Shown here: positions 1-9,232 of the stretch, piece by piece
Numbering within the stretch: position 1 is the stretch's first letter
Layout: each line of letters starts with the position of its first letter
NCBI RefSeq assembly: GCF_001613425.1
Contig: NZ_BDCI01000017.1
Location: forward strand, 1 to 64,000
Direction: 5' to 3'
Source of the DNA: Nocardia vulneris
GTDB taxonomy: Bacteria; Actinomycetota; Actinomycetes; Mycobacteriales; Mycobacteriaceae
DNA length: 64,000 nt
The notes under the pieces: generated by a model
The model's input: the letters and a program-made list of their open reading frames with translations, nothing else
Databases searched by the model: none
What the model was told of the DNA's origin: nothing
Program-made: the position numbers and the translations under genes

Positions 1-165
1 CGACGCCGCCTCCACATGCCGCGCCAGCACATGCCCCATCCCCCCATGCGCCCGCATCGCACTATAAAACGGATTGATCGCCGCCCCAGGCAAACCAAAC
101 GCCTGCGAAGCCCCCTCCTTCACCAAAATCAACACCGCAGCATCCACCGCACGCATCCGAGCCAT
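1..165 (-). CDS. gcl: Glyoxylate carboligase (tartronate-semialdehyde synthase), N-terminal part
   Basis: Only the first 55 codons lie in the window; the gene continues past the left edge. Gcl is a ThDP-dependent enzyme that joins two glyoxylates into tartronate semialdehyde with loss of CO2. The visible peptide starts MARMRAVDAAVLIL and contains AFGLPGAAINPFYSAM and GHVLARHVEAAS, matching the ThDP-enzyme N-terminal domain with the family's PGAAINP turn. The ATG has AGGAGG just upstream. It is the last visible gene of the hyi-glxR-gcl run, which fits assimilation of the glyoxylate made by purine breakdown. The catalytic domains cannot be checked here. Confidence 0.9.
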   Translation of the reverse strand, partial: MARMRAVDAAVLILVKEGASQAFGLPGAAINPFYSAMRAHGGMGHVLARHVEAAS

Positions 166-214
166 CGTCAGACCTCCTCGTTGTGCCGCACGGCGCGCCC
201 GCTCGTCACGGCGT

Positions 215-1087
215 TCATTCGCCCTTGCCCGACAGTGCTTCGGCCACCAGCAGCAGGCCGGAATGATCCAGCGAGCCATAGCCCATCGCCCTGGCCGCGG
301 CGATCAACTGCGCGGTGAGCGCGCCCATCGGAATGGCGACCTCGGCCTCGCGCGCGGCCGCCTGGATGATGCCCATGTCCTTGTGGTGCAGGTCGATCCG
401 GAAGCCGGGGACGAAGTTGCGGGCCAGCATGGTCTCGCGCTTGAGCTCGAGGATCTTGCTGCCCGCGAGGCCACCCGCCAGTACGTCCAGACCCTTCGCC
501 GCGTCCGCGCCGAGATTCTCCATCAGCAAGATGGCCTCGGCGACAAGGGCATACGTCCCGCCGACCACGAGCTGGTTGGCCGCCTTGACGCATTGACCCG
601 CGCCGTTGCCGCCGACCAGCGCGAAGGTCTTGCCGAGCGTCTGGAAAATCGGTGTCGCCGCGTCGAAATCGGCCTGCGTGCCGCCGACCATGATGGACAG
701 GGCGGCGTTGACGGCGCCGGCCTCGCCGCCGCTCACCGGCGCGTCCAGCACCCGCAGCCGGTTCTTCTCGCCCTCGGCCGCTGTCCATTTGGCCGTCTTC
801 GGGGTGATCGTGGAGAAGTCGATATACAGCGTGCCCGGCTCGGTGTGCGCGACGATATCGCCGAACACCTCTTCGATCTGCTCGTCCTGCGGCAGCATCG
901 TGATCACGATGTCCTTGTCGCGCACCGCCTCCGCGACGCTGGCCGCGGTGGCACCGCCTGCCTCTTTGAGCTTCTCCAGCCCCTTGGGACCGATGTCGTA
1001 GCCGGTGACCTCGTGACCGGCCGCGACGAGGTGCCCCGCCATCGGGCTGCCCATGATCCCGAGTCCGATAAAACCGATCTTGCTCAT
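215..1087 (-). CDS. glxR: Tartronate semialdehyde reductase (2-hydroxy-3-oxopropionate reductase)
   Basis: A 290-residue member of the beta-hydroxyacid dehydrogenase family that reduces tartronate semialdehyde to D-glycerate with NAD(P)H. The N-terminus MSKIGFIGLGIMGSPMAGH is the family's Rossmann GxGxMG signature. APVSGGEAGA is the substrate-binding motif, and KAANQLVVGG holds the conserved catalytic Lys and Asn. ATG 1087 is chosen over an upstream in-frame start because it makes a 4-base ATGA overlap with the hyi stop, typical of translational coupling. gcl follows 49 bases downstream. It acts in the cytosol on the product of Gcl. The symbol is that of the reductase, not of the corynebacterial Crp-type regulator GlxR. 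Confidence 0.93.
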   Translation of the reverse strand: MSKIGFIGLGIMGSPMAGHLVAAGHEVTGYDIGPKGLEKLKEAGGATAASVAEAVRDKDIVITMLPQDEQIEEVFGDIVAHTEPGTLYIDFSTITPKTAKWTAAEGEKNRLRVLDAPVSGGEAGAVNAALSIMVGGTQADFDAATPIFQTLGKTFALVGGNGAGQCVKAANQLVVGGTYALVAEAILLMENLGADAAKGLDVLAGGLAGSKILELKRETMLARNFVPGFRIDLHHKDMGIIQAAAREAEVAIPMGALTAQLIAAARAMGYGSLDHSGLLLVAEALSGKGE

Positions 1088-1887
1088 GCGTTGATCCACT
1101 TCCAATCCAGCTCGGGGTCTTTGTATTCGAGGCCGATCCAGCCGTCGTAGCCTGCGGCGGCGAGGGTGTCGAAAAGGGTGCCGAAGTCGAGTTCGCCGGT
1201 GCCGGGTCGGCCGCGGCCGGGATCGTCGGCGATCTGCACGTGGCCGATGTGGCGTGCGTAGGTCTTGATCACCTCGAGCAGGTTCTCGTCCATCCGCGCC
1301 AGGTGGTAAAGATCGCAGAGGAAGCGCACATTCGGCTCGCCGGTCTGCTCGATCACGCGCACGGCGTGCGCGGCGCTGACGATCGGATACTGCGGCGACT
1401 CATGCGCGTTCAGTGCCTCGACCAAGACGACGGCATCGATCCGGGCGGCGGCGCGGGCGGCCAGGCGCAGATTCTCCAGCGCGAGTTCGTCCTGTCGCGC
1501 CGGATCCTCGCCCGCGATCCGGTTGCCGTACAACGCGTTCAGCGCGCGGCACCCGGTACGCTCGGCGAGACCCACGGCCACGTCGATGTTGTCCCGGAAG
1601 CGGGTGACCTCGCCGGGCACCGACACCAGTCCCCGACCCGCCGGAATCAGATCGATGAAGTTCAACCCGACCAGCGCCACGCCGGCGTCCTCGAGCGCCC
1701 GCACGAACGCGTCGATTTCTTTGTCGCCCGGCACCGGATTCTCGCCGAAGGGCCACCAGAATTCGACCGCGTCGAATCCCGCGGCCTTGGCCGCGGCGGG
1801 CCGTTCCAGCAGCGGCAGATCAGTGAAAAGAATAGAGCAGTTGACGTCGAATTTCGGGAGACCGGACTCCCCTGGGTAATGCTTCAC
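1084..1887 (-). CDS. hyi: Hydroxypyruvate isomerase
   Basis: A 267-residue TIM-barrel protein of the xylose-isomerase-like AP endonuclease 2 superfamily. It interconverts hydroxypyruvate and tartronate semialdehyde. Visible features are FDVNCSILFTDLPLLER at the start, AGFDAVEFWWPFGEN, the metal-site strand VVLVEALNAHESPQYPI, FLCDLYHLARMDENL, and GYDGWIGLEYKD near the C-terminus. Length fits the family. Its start overlaps the stop of the cyclotransferase-like gene and its stop overlaps the start of glxR, so the three are probably translated as a coupled unit. Confidence 0.92.
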   Translation of the reverse strand: MKHYPGESGLPKFDVNCSILFTDLPLLERPAAAKAAGFDAVEFWWPFGENPVPGDKEIDAFVRALEDAGVALVGLNFIDLIPAGRGLVSVPGEVTRFRDNIDVAVGLAERTGCRALNALYGNRIAGEDPARQDELALENLRLAARAAARIDAVVLVEALNAHESPQYPIVSAAHAVRVIEQTGEPNVRFLCDLYHLARMDENLLEVIKTYARHIGHVQIADDPGRGRPGTGELDFGTLFDTLAAAGYDGWIGLEYKDPELDWKWINA

Positions 1888-2264
1888 TCAGCTCCTTCGC
1901 GATATTTCTGCCAACTGCCGACACGGGTGATGTCGATCAGCTCCGGGTAGGACGTCGGCGGTTTGCGCAGCACCATGGACAGCACCGAGCGCCCGTCGTC
2001 GAGCTCGATCGCGCCGAGCTCCAGTTCGGGCGGCTCTGCGGGCAGCAGGTGTTCCCGCAGCACGTCCATGGGCACGTCGAACAGCTCGCCGCTGATCGAG
2101 TGGCCGCCGTCGGCCGCCGGGTCCAGGCCGGGGAACCGGTCGCCCACCGAGAAGAACCGGTAGCGCGGCGCGGTTTTCGCCTCGCCGGCGAACGGCGCTC
2201 CGTGCAGCAGATGATTGAGCGGCCCTCCGCGCATGGCGGAACCGTTCAGAAAAATCAACGGCAT
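1884..2264 (-). CDS. Gamma-glutamylcyclotransferase-like protein related to allophanate hydrolase C-terminal domain
   Basis: A 126-residue stand-alone domain. The segments GPLNHLLHGAPFAGEA, TAPRYRFFSVGDRFPGL and GGHSISGELFDVP resemble the cyclotransferase fold used as the C-terminal half of allophanate hydrolases. In this setting it may act on a ureide or allophanate-type intermediate released late in purine catabolism, but the substrate is not known. It is the first gene of the hyi-glxR-gcl run and overlaps hyi by ATGA. The 145-base gap upstream (2265-2409) is AT-richer than its surroundings and may hold the promoter of this sub-operon, although no clear -35/-10 pair is visible. Confidence 0.7.
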   Translation of the reverse strand: MPLIFLNGSAMRGGPLNHLLHGAPFAGEAKTAPRYRFFSVGDRFPGLDPAADGGHSISGELFDVPMDVLREHLLPAEPPELELGAIELDDGRSVLSMVLRKPPTSYPELIDITRVGSWQKYREGAE

Positions 2265-2409
2265 GTTCGGGTCCTTTGTCTAGAATTTCACCAAGTATGC
2301 GGTCATTGCCTATTTTTCGGATAGCCGAGATCAACCCGAAATCGGCCGATAATTCCGAAGCAGAATTTGTAGGAAGCTCCAGCGCCGAAAGTATCGCGGC
2401 GTCGCGCGG

Positions 2410-3477
2410 TCACCAGGTGGGAATCAGGTCCCGGTGTATGGGTCCGCCGCTCGCGCGCAACGGCTGGGCCGATCCGCCCCGGCGGACCGCGACGATCTCC
2501 GCGGCGATGGACACCGCGGTCTCCTCCGCGGTGCGCCCGCCGAGATCGAGGCCGATCGGTGAATGCAGCGCGGACAGTTCGGTTTCCGACAGGCCGGCGG
2601 CCCGCAGACTCGCCATCCGATCCTCGTGCGTGCGCCGTGATCCCATCGCGCCGACATAGGCGACCGGCAGCCGTAATGCCAACTCCAGCAGCGGAATATC
2701 GAACTTCGCATCATGGGTCAGTACACACAGCACGGTGCGCGCGTCGACCGTGGTGTGCCGCAGATACCGGTCAGGCCAGTCCACCACGACCTCGTGCGCG
2801 TCCGGAAAGCGCGCCTTGGTGGCGAACACCGGACGGGCGTCGCAGACGGTCACCCGATAGCCCAGGAAGCGACCGATCCGGGTGAGCGCCGCGGCGAAAT
2901 CTATGGCACCGAAGACGATCATCCGGGGCGGCGGCACATACGACTCCACGAACACGGTGGCTTCCCGGTCACCGCAACCGATCACCCGCAGGCCGGTGCT
3001 GCCCGCGTCGAGCATCGCCCTCGCCTCCGCCGCGACCACCGGGTCGAAGGTGGCACCCAGCGTCCACCACGGACCCAAAGCCATGGTCGCGCCGGAGTTC
3101 AGGTCACGAACCAGGGCCACCGGCTCGACCGAGCGCAGCAGCGCCTCGATGGTGCCGAAGTCCGCCGGGGTGATCGGCTGGACGAACACCTCGATGGTGC
3201 CGCCGCAGGTGAGCCCGACGGCGAAGGCGTCGTCGTCGCTGTAGCCGAAGCTTTCGCGCACCGGCTGCCCGGTGCGCAGGGCCTCGCGACAGAGCTCGTA
3301 CACCGCACCCTCGACGCAGCCACCGGAAATGCTGCCGAGGACAACGCCTTCGGCGTCCACCGCGAGGGCGGCGCCGGGCGGTCGCGGCGCGCTGCCGCTG
3401 ACGCCGATGACGGTGGCGACGGCGTAGGACTTGCCCGCCGTGTGCCAGTGCAGGAGTTCTGTCGCGAGGTCACGCAT
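2410..3477 (-). CDS. XdhC/CoxI-family xanthine dehydrogenase maturation factor
   Basis: A 355-residue protein of the XdhC family, which binds the molybdenum cofactor and helps sulfurate and insert it into xanthine dehydrogenase. The N-terminal XdhC/CoxI domain shows ATVIGVSGSAPRPPGAAL and GSISGGCVEGAVYE with the conserved GGCVE Cys. The C-terminal Rossmann-like domain shows RMIVFGAIDFAAAL, VLCVLTHDAKFDIPLL and YVGAMGSRRTHEDR. It lies 13 bases after the permease on the same strand. In Bacillus the equivalent gene is called pucA. Length and domain order are normal. Confidence 0.9.
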   Translation of the reverse strand: MRDLATELLHWHTAGKSYAVATVIGVSGSAPRPPGAALAVDAEGVVLGSISGGCVEGAVYELCREALRTGQPVRESFGYSDDDAFAVGLTCGGTIEVFVQPITPADFGTIEALLRSVEPVALVRDLNSGATMALGPWWTLGATFDPVVAAEARAMLDAGSTGLRVIGCGDREATVFVESYVPPPRMIVFGAIDFAAALTRIGRFLGYRVTVCDARPVFATKARFPDAHEVVVDWPDRYLRHTTVDARTVLCVLTHDAKFDIPLLELALRLPVAYVGAMGSRRTHEDRMASLRAAGLSETELSALHSPIGLDLGGRTAEETAVSIAAEIVAVRRGGSAQPLRASGGPIHRDLIPTW

Positions 3478-3490
3478 GGTTGTTGCCGTT

Positions 3491-4933
3491 CTATCCGCCG
3501 AGCAGTAGTTCGATGGCCGAGATGCCGAAGTAGGCGGCGAACACCACGCCCACCACCCAGATGAGCCAATGGATTTCGCGGAACTTCCCGCGCGCCGCCT
3601 TGATCACCACGTAGGCGATGACGCCCGCGCCGACCCCGTTGGTGATCGAGTAGGTGAACGGCATCAGCACGATGGTCAGGAAGGCGGGGACCGCGACTTC
3701 CAGGTCGGACCAGTCGATCTTGCGGGCCTGGGTCATCATCAGCGCGCCGACCAGCACCAGCGCCGGGGCGGCCGCCTGGATCGGCACCACCGCGGCCAAC
3801 GGCGTGAAAAAGACCGCCAGGCAGAACAATCCGCCGGTCACCACGCTGGTCAAGCCGGTACGAGCGCCCTCACCGACGCCCGTCGCGGACTCGACGTAGA
3901 CGGTGTTACCCGCCCCGCCACTGAGACCGCCGATGATCTGGCCGACGCCGTCGACGGTCAGCACCTTGCCGAGGCCGGGCATGGTGCCCTTCTCGTCGAG
4001 CAGACCCGCCTCGTCGCAGACGCCGAACACGGTGCCCATGGCGTCGAAGAAGCCGGTGAGCACAAGTGTGAACAGCACGACGCCGGCGACCAGACCACCG
4101 GCCTTGGCGAACCCGCCGACCAGATCGATGTCGAACAGCAGACCGAAGTCCGGCGCGGCGAACAGCCCCTCGGGCGTCTCCGGCACGACCGGGCCCCAGG
4201 TTTTGGGATCGATTTTCGCCAGCGAATTCACCACGATGGCCAGCACCGTGGCGATCGCGATGCTGATCAGGATGGCGCCGGGCACCTTACGGATGAACAG
4301 CGCCAGCATGAGCAGCAGCCCGACCGCGAAAATCACTACGGGCCAACCGGAAAGGTGCCCGCCCGCGCCGAGGGTCACCGGCGGACCGGTCTGCGCGCCG
4401 TGCCCGACCACCCCGGCCGACACCAGCCCGATCATCGCGATGAACATGCCGATCCCGACGCCGATGGCGTTCTTGAGGGCGAGCGGGATGGCGTTGATGA
4501 TCATTGTGCGCAACCCGGTGGCGGCCAGGATCACGATGATCACGCCCATCAGCACCACCAGGCCCATGGCTTGCGGCCAGGTCATGTGCGGCGCCGCTTG
4601 GAAGGCGACTACCGGCACCACACCCAGCCCCGCGGCCAGCGCCAGCGGTACGTTGCCGACCAGGCCCATCAGAATGGTGCTCAGGCCCGCGGAAAACGCG
4701 GTGGCGGTGGTGAGTTGCGCGATGCTGAGGGTGTTGCCGTCGACGTCCTGGACCCCGCCGATGATCAGCGGGACGAGCAGGATAACGTAGGCCATCGCGA
4801 CGAAAGTGGTGATACCGCCCCGGATCTCGCGCGATACCGAGGTCTTGCGGTCACTCAACCGGAAGTAGCGGTCGAGCGCGGACCTTCCGGTGGCCGGCTC
4901 CGGTACGGAGGAGTGGGTCTGTACTTGGGTCAT
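3491..4933 (-). CDS. NCS2/AzgA-family purine permease
   Basis: A 480-residue, very hydrophobic membrane protein with about 12 transmembrane segments. Near the N-terminus it has REIRGGITTFVAMAYVIL, the hallmark of the AzgA-like branch of the NCS2 family (guanine, hypoxanthine or adenine proton symporters). Internal motifs GFFDAMGTVFGVCDE and VYVESATGVGEGARTGL are also typical. ATG 4933 is chosen because GGAGG lies just upstream and because the longer open frame has low-complexity, non-homologous sequence. Its place between xanthine dehydrogenase and XdhC indicates uptake of purine bases for the catabolic block. The 149 bases between it and the Mo-subunit gene show no clear signals. Confidence 0.88.
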   Translation of the reverse strand: MTQVQTHSSVPEPATGRSALDRYFRLSDRKTSVSREIRGGITTFVAMAYVILLVPLIIGGVQDVDGNTLSIAQLTTATAFSAGLSTILMGLVGNVPLALAAGLGVVPVVAFQAAPHMTWPQAMGLVVLMGVIIVILAATGLRTMIINAIPLALKNAIGVGIGMFIAMIGLVSAGVVGHGAQTGPPVTLGAGGHLSGWPVVIFAVGLLLMLALFIRKVPGAILISIAIATVLAIVVNSLAKIDPKTWGPVVPETPEGLFAAPDFGLLFDIDLVGGFAKAGGLVAGVVLFTLVLTGFFDAMGTVFGVCDEAGLLDEKGTMPGLGKVLTVDGVGQIIGGLSGGAGNTVYVESATGVGEGARTGLTSVVTGGLFCLAVFFTPLAAVVPIQAAAPALVLVGALMMTQARKIDWSDLEVAVPAFLTIVLMPFTYSITNGVGAGVIAYVVIKAARGKFREIHWLIWVVGVVFAAYFGISAIELLLGG

Positions 4934-5082
4934 GGCGTGCCCTCCTCGGGGCATGGCCGACCTACGATCCGGCTGCATCGCCGGATCGCGTGGTTCGGTT
5001 TGCTGTTGTGGGACCTGTGCTGTGTTGTCCACGCCGGCAACGGGTCTCCGTGACCGGCGCGGACGAGCACCGCCCCTGTTGA

Positions 5083-7416
5083 TCAACTGCTCCGGATGAT
5101 GTCTTCCGGACGCACCGGCACTCGGTTGATGTGCACGGTTCCCCCCGCCGAGCGGCACGCGTCCCGTATGGCGGCGACGATCGCGGGAGTCGAGGAGAGC
5201 GTGGGTGGCTCTCCGGCGCCGCGCAGCCCGTATGGGGCGTGCGGGTCGGCGTTTTCGAGAATCTCGAGCCGCTGTGGCGGCGAGTCGAGAATCGTGGGAA
5301 TCAGATAGTCGGTGAACGAGGGGTTGAGTACCTTGCCGTCGCGGACCTGGATCTCCTCCATGACCGCGAGGCCCAGGCCCTGCGCGGAGCCGCCGTGGAT
5401 CTGGCCCTCCAGCGAGAGCCGGTTCATGATCTTGCCGACGTCCTGAACCGCGTCCAGCGCAACCACTTTGACCAGACCGAGTTCGGTGTCGACATCCACC
5501 ACCGCGCGGTGTACGCACAGGGCCAGCTGGGTGTGGCTGTCCCCCTGACCGGTGACCGGATCCATGCCGGTGGTCGGCTTGTGGTGGTATTTCCTGGTCT
5601 CCTCGATGATTTCGTCGCCGAGCAGATCGACGATCGCGGCGAACACCTCACCGGTGCCCGACACCACCTTGCCGCCGACCAGCCGCAGGCCGCGGGTGGC
5701 GCCGAAACGTCCCTGGGCCAGGGCGAGTACACGCATGCGCACCGCTTCACACGCGGCCTTCACCGCGCCACCGGTCATGTAGGTCTGCCGGGAGGCCGAC
5801 GAGGAACCCGCGCTGTCGATCTGGTTGTCGGCGGGGTGAATGGTCACCCTCTCGATGCCGAGTTCGGTCCGCGCGATCTGCGCTTCGACCGTGACCAGTC
5901 CCTGTCCCACTTCGGCGGCGGCGGTGTGCACCAGCGCGACGGGTTCGCCGCCGATCACCTCGAGGCGCACCCGCGCGGTGGAGTAGTCGTCGAAACCCTC
6001 GGAGAAGCAGATGTTCTTGATGCCGACGCCGTAGCCGACGCCGCGCACCACGCCTTCACCGTGCGTCGTCTGCGAAGCGCCGCCGGGCAGGTTCCGGATG
6101 TCGGCCGCGTCCAGCGGCGCGGGCAGCGGCATGTCGCGCAACTGCCCGAGCATCTCGGCCATCGGCATGGGCGCGTGCACCACCTGACCGGTCGCCAGCT
6201 TGGAGCCCTGCGATACCGCGTTCACCTGACGGACGTACACCGGGTCGAGATCGAGCGCCTGCGCCAGCTTGTCCATCATCGACTCGTGCGCGAAACAGGC
6301 TTGCACCGCACCGAATCCGCGCATCGCACCGCACGGCGGGTTATTGGTGTACACGCCGTAGGCGTCGATCTTGATGTGCGGAACCTCGTAGGGGCCCAAC
6401 GCCAGTGAGGACGCGTTGCCGGTGACATTGAGCGTGGCGGAGGTGTAGGCGCCGCCGTCGAGCACGATGCGCACCTCGGCGAAGACGATCTTGCCCGCGC
6501 GGGTGGCGCCGTACTCGTAGCTCAGCTGCGCCGGATGCCGGTGCACGTGCCCGAAGAACGACTCCTCGCGGTTGTACACCATCTTGATCGGCTTGCCGGT
6601 GTAGAGCGCGAGCATGCCCGCGTGGATCTGCATCGAAATGTCCTCGCGCCCACCGAACGCGCCGCCGACGCCGGCCATGGTCATCCGGATCTGGTCCGGG
6701 GACAGGTCGAGACAGGGACCGATCTGGTCGAGATCGTTGTGCATCCACTGGGTGGCGACGTAGAAGTCGAGCCCGCCGTCCTCGCCCGGCGCGACCAGCC
6801 CGGCCTCCGGGCCGAGGAACGCCTGATCCTGGATGCCGACCTCGTATTCGCCGGTCACCACGACATCGGACATGGCGCGCCCGACCGCGATATCGCCGAC
6901 CCGGACCGGCTGATGCCGGGCGATACCGCCCCGCTCCTGCACCTTGTTGGCCTCCGGGTCGGCGACCACCGCGAGCGGATCGATGATGGGGGTCAGCACC
7001 TCCCATTCGATGGCGATCACTTCGACTGCGCGCCGGGCGATCTCGGGATGATCCGCGGCGACCAGCGCGATCGGCTCACCGTGGTGGCGCACCTCGTCGA
7101 AGGCGAGAACCGGTTGGTCCCAGGTCATGTCGAGGCCGTAACACTTGCGGCCGGGCACATCCTCGTGGGTGAGCACCGCGTGCACGCCCGGCAACGCGAG
7201 CGCCGCGCTGATGTCCATGCCGAGGATGCGGGCCCGCGGGTGCGGACTGCGCAGCGTGGCGCCCCACAGCATGCCGTCCATCCACATGTCCGAGGCATAG
7301 GCGAACTCGCCCTTGACCTTCAGCGTGCCGTCGGGCCGCAGCGGGCTCTCGCCGATACCGCCCTTACCGGGTGCGGCGACCTCACCCGGGAAGCGAGTGC
7401 TCCGTACCGCGGTCAT
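5083..7416 (-). CDS. pucD: Xanthine dehydrogenase, molybdenum-binding subunit
   Basis: A 777-residue large subunit that carries the molybdopterin active site and oxidises hypoxanthine and xanthine to urate. Visible family features are GIGESPLRPDGTLKVKGEFAY at the N-terminus, TLRSPHPRARIL, the pterin-site motif GGAFGGREDI, GAMRGFGAVQACFAHE, and GLRGAGEPPTLSSTPAIVAA with the catalytic-site Glu near the C-terminus. ATG 7416 overlaps the stop of the deaminase gene by 4 bases, which supports this start over a longer frame. It works with the FAD and 2Fe-2S subunits encoded just upstream. The symbol follows Bacillus usage. Confidence 0.93.
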   Translation of the reverse strand: MTAVRSTRFPGEVAAPGKGGIGESPLRPDGTLKVKGEFAYASDMWMDGMLWGATLRSPHPRARILGMDISAALALPGVHAVLTHEDVPGRKCYGLDMTWDQPVLAFDEVRHHGEPIALVAADHPEIARRAVEVIAIEWEVLTPIIDPLAVVADPEANKVQERGGIARHQPVRVGDIAVGRAMSDVVVTGEYEVGIQDQAFLGPEAGLVAPGEDGGLDFYVATQWMHNDLDQIGPCLDLSPDQIRMTMAGVGGAFGGREDISMQIHAGMLALYTGKPIKMVYNREESFFGHVHRHPAQLSYEYGATRAGKIVFAEVRIVLDGGAYTSATLNVTGNASSLALGPYEVPHIKIDAYGVYTNNPPCGAMRGFGAVQACFAHESMMDKLAQALDLDPVYVRQVNAVSQGSKLATGQVVHAPMPMAEMLGQLRDMPLPAPLDAADIRNLPGGASQTTHGEGVVRGVGYGVGIKNICFSEGFDDYSTARVRLEVIGGEPVALVHTAAAEVGQGLVTVEAQIARTELGIERVTIHPADNQIDSAGSSSASRQTYMTGGAVKAACEAVRMRVLALAQGRFGATRGLRLVGGKVVSGTGEVFAAIVDLLGDEIIEETRKYHHKPTTGMDPVTGQGDSHTQLALCVHRAVVDVDTELGLVKVVALDAVQDVGKIMNRLSLEGQIHGGSAQGLGLAVMEEIQVRDGKVLNPSFTDYLIPTILDSPPQRLEILENADPHAPYGLRGAGEPPTLSSTPAIVAAIRDACRSAGGTVHINRVPVRPEDIIRSS

Positions 7417-8762
7417 CGTGCTTCCTCCCGTTCCAACAGCCGCTTGCGCGCGGCGGCACCGGCCCGGCCGACCGCGTCGTGCGACACGGTGCGCAGTTCG
7501 TCGTCGGCCACGACGGTCCGGCCGCCGACGAACAACCGCGCCAGCGGCGGTATCGGGCCGAACACCAGGGTGCAGACGGGATCTGTGACCGCGGCGCGGA
7601 AGCCGTCCACTCGCCACATCGCGATATCGGCGAGCTTGCCGACCTCGAGGCTGCCGATCTCCTGCTGCCGCCCGAGATTGCGGGCACCACCCAGGGTGCC
7701 GATCTCCAAGGCCTGGCGCGCGGTGAGCGCGGTGGGACCGTGCACGGCGCGCTGGAACAGCATGGCCTGGCGCAACTCTCCCGCCATCGAGGTCAGTTCG
7801 CTGGAGGCCGCCCCGTCCACGCCTAGACCGACGGTCGCGCCGGCGCGCAAAAGCTCGGAGACGCGGGCGATTCCGGCGCCGAGCCGGGCATTGGAGCTGG
7901 GGCAGTGCGCCGATCCGGTACCGGTCTCGGCGAAGCGCCGGATATCCGCGTCGTGCAGGTGCACCGCGTGCGCGAACCAGACGTCATCACCGAGCCAGCC
8001 GAGCTTGTCCATGTATTCCACCGGCGTGCAACCCATCTGCTCGCGGCAGTGCACTTCCTCGTCCAGTGTCTCGGCGAGGTGGGTGTGCAGCCGCACGCCC
8101 TTGGTGCGGGCCAGCAGGGCGGCGTCGGTCATCAGGCCCTCGCTCACCGAGAACGGCGAGCACGGCGCGACTGCTACCCGCAGCATCGAGTCGAACGACG
8201 GATCGTGGTACTTGTCAATGGTTTCCGCGGTGTTCAGCAGGATCTCGTCGCGATCCTCCACCACCTCGTCCGGCGGCAGGCCGCCCGCGGACTGGCCCCG
8301 GTCCATCGAGCCGCGGCACGGATGGAACCGCAGACCGATCTCGTGTGCCGCGCGGACCTCGGCGTCGAACAGGTCACCGCGTCCCTTGGGGAACACGTAG
8401 TGGTGGTCGCTGCTGGTGGTGCAGCCGGTCAGGGCGAGCCAGCCCAGCCCCGCCGCGGCCGCGCCGTAGACCACCTCCGCGTCCATGCCCGCCCAGGTGC
8501 GGTAGAGCCCGGTGAGCCATTCGAACAGCGTGGCGTCCTGGTACAGCCCCTGGGTCGCCCACTGGTAGAGGTGATGGTGGGTGTTGACCAGGCCGGGGGT
8601 GACCAGGCAACCGGTGCCGTCGACCCGCTGTGCGTCCGGCACCACCGGCGCGGGACCGGCGCCGAGCGCTTCGATCCGGCCGTCGGCGATCACCAGGTAG
8701 CCGGACGGGATCTCCGGGCCGACCACCGGTGCGATGTAGGCGTTTTCGATGATGGTCTTCAT
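7413..8762 (-). CDS. 8-oxoguanine / guanine deaminase (amidohydrolase)
   Basis: A 449-residue metal-dependent amidohydrolase. Metal-site motifs are TPGLVNTHHHLYQ (HxH), RLHTHLAETLDEE, WFAHAVHLHD and GLGVDGAASSE. The SSNARLGAGIA segment and the N-terminal NTHHHLYQW resemble 8-oxoguanine deaminases and chlorohydrolase-type enzymes more than classical guanine deaminases. Deamination gives urate from 8-oxoguanine or xanthine from guanine; both feed this pathway. It sits between two xanthine dehydrogenase subunit genes and overlaps both neighbours by ATGA. Substrate choice between guanine and 8-oxoguanine cannot be settled from motifs alone. Confidence 0.85.
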   Translation of the reverse strand: MKTIIENAYIAPVVGPEIPSGYLVIADGRIEALGAGPAPVVPDAQRVDGTGCLVTPGLVNTHHHLYQWATQGLYQDATLFEWLTGLYRTWAGMDAEVVYGAAAAGLGWLALTGCTTSSDHHYVFPKGRGDLFDAEVRAAHEIGLRFHPCRGSMDRGQSAGGLPPDEVVEDRDEILLNTAETIDKYHDPSFDSMLRVAVAPCSPFSVSEGLMTDAALLARTKGVRLHTHLAETLDEEVHCREQMGCTPVEYMDKLGWLGDDVWFAHAVHLHDADIRRFAETGTGSAHCPSSNARLGAGIARVSELLRAGATVGLGVDGAASSELTSMAGELRQAMLFQRAVHGPTALTARQALEIGTLGGARNLGRQQEIGSLEVGKLADIAMWRVDGFRAAVTDPVCTLVFGPIPPLARLFVGGRTVVADDELRTVSHDAVGRAGAAARKRLLEREEAR

Positions 8763-9232
8763 CGGGCCGCCGCTTTCCGCTGCGCCGCGAGCCGCACGGC
8801 GTCCAGGATCTTCTCGTAACCGGTGCAGCGGCACAGGTTTCCGGCCAGGGCCTCGCGGATCTCGACATCGGACGGGTCCGGGTTGTGCTCGATCAGGTCG
8901 TGCGCCTGCACGATGAGACCCGGTGTGCAGAAACCGCATTGCACCGCGCCCGCCTCGACGAACGCCTGCTGCATCGGATCCAGCTTCGCCCCCTCGGCCA
9001 GCCCCTCCACGGTGCGCACCGAGCGGCCTTCGGCCTGGCCGGCCGCCACCAGGCAGGAGCAGACCGGCGTGCCGTCCAAATAGACCGTGCACGAACCGCA
9101 TTCGCCTTGTTCACAGGCATTCTTGGAGCCGGGCAGGCCCATCCGCTCGCGCAGCATGTAGAGCAGGCTCTCGCCCTCCCACACGTCGTCCACGGTCTCC
9201 TGCGAGCCGTTCACATCGAACCTCACGCGCAT
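8759..9232 (-). CDS. pucE: Xanthine dehydrogenase, 2Fe-2S subunit
   Basis: A 157-residue small subunit with two [2Fe-2S] clusters that pass electrons from the Mo site to FAD. The plant-type ferredoxin cluster is CEQGECGSCTVYLDG plus the later VCSC Cys. The second, helical cluster is QCGFCTPG and NLCRCTGYEKI. All eight expected Cys are present. ATG 9232 is chosen because it overlaps the FAD-subunit stop; the longer open frame upstream is low-complexity and antisense to the FAD subunit. It overlaps the deaminase gene by 4 bases. Confidence 0.95.
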   Translation of the reverse strand: MRVRFDVNGSQETVDDVWEGESLLYMLRERMGLPGSKNACEQGECGSCTVYLDGTPVCSCLVAAGQAEGRSVRTVEGLAEGAKLDPMQQAFVEAGAVQCGFCTPGLIVQAHDLIEHNPDPSDVEIREALAGNLCRCTGYEKILDAVRLAAQRKAAAR

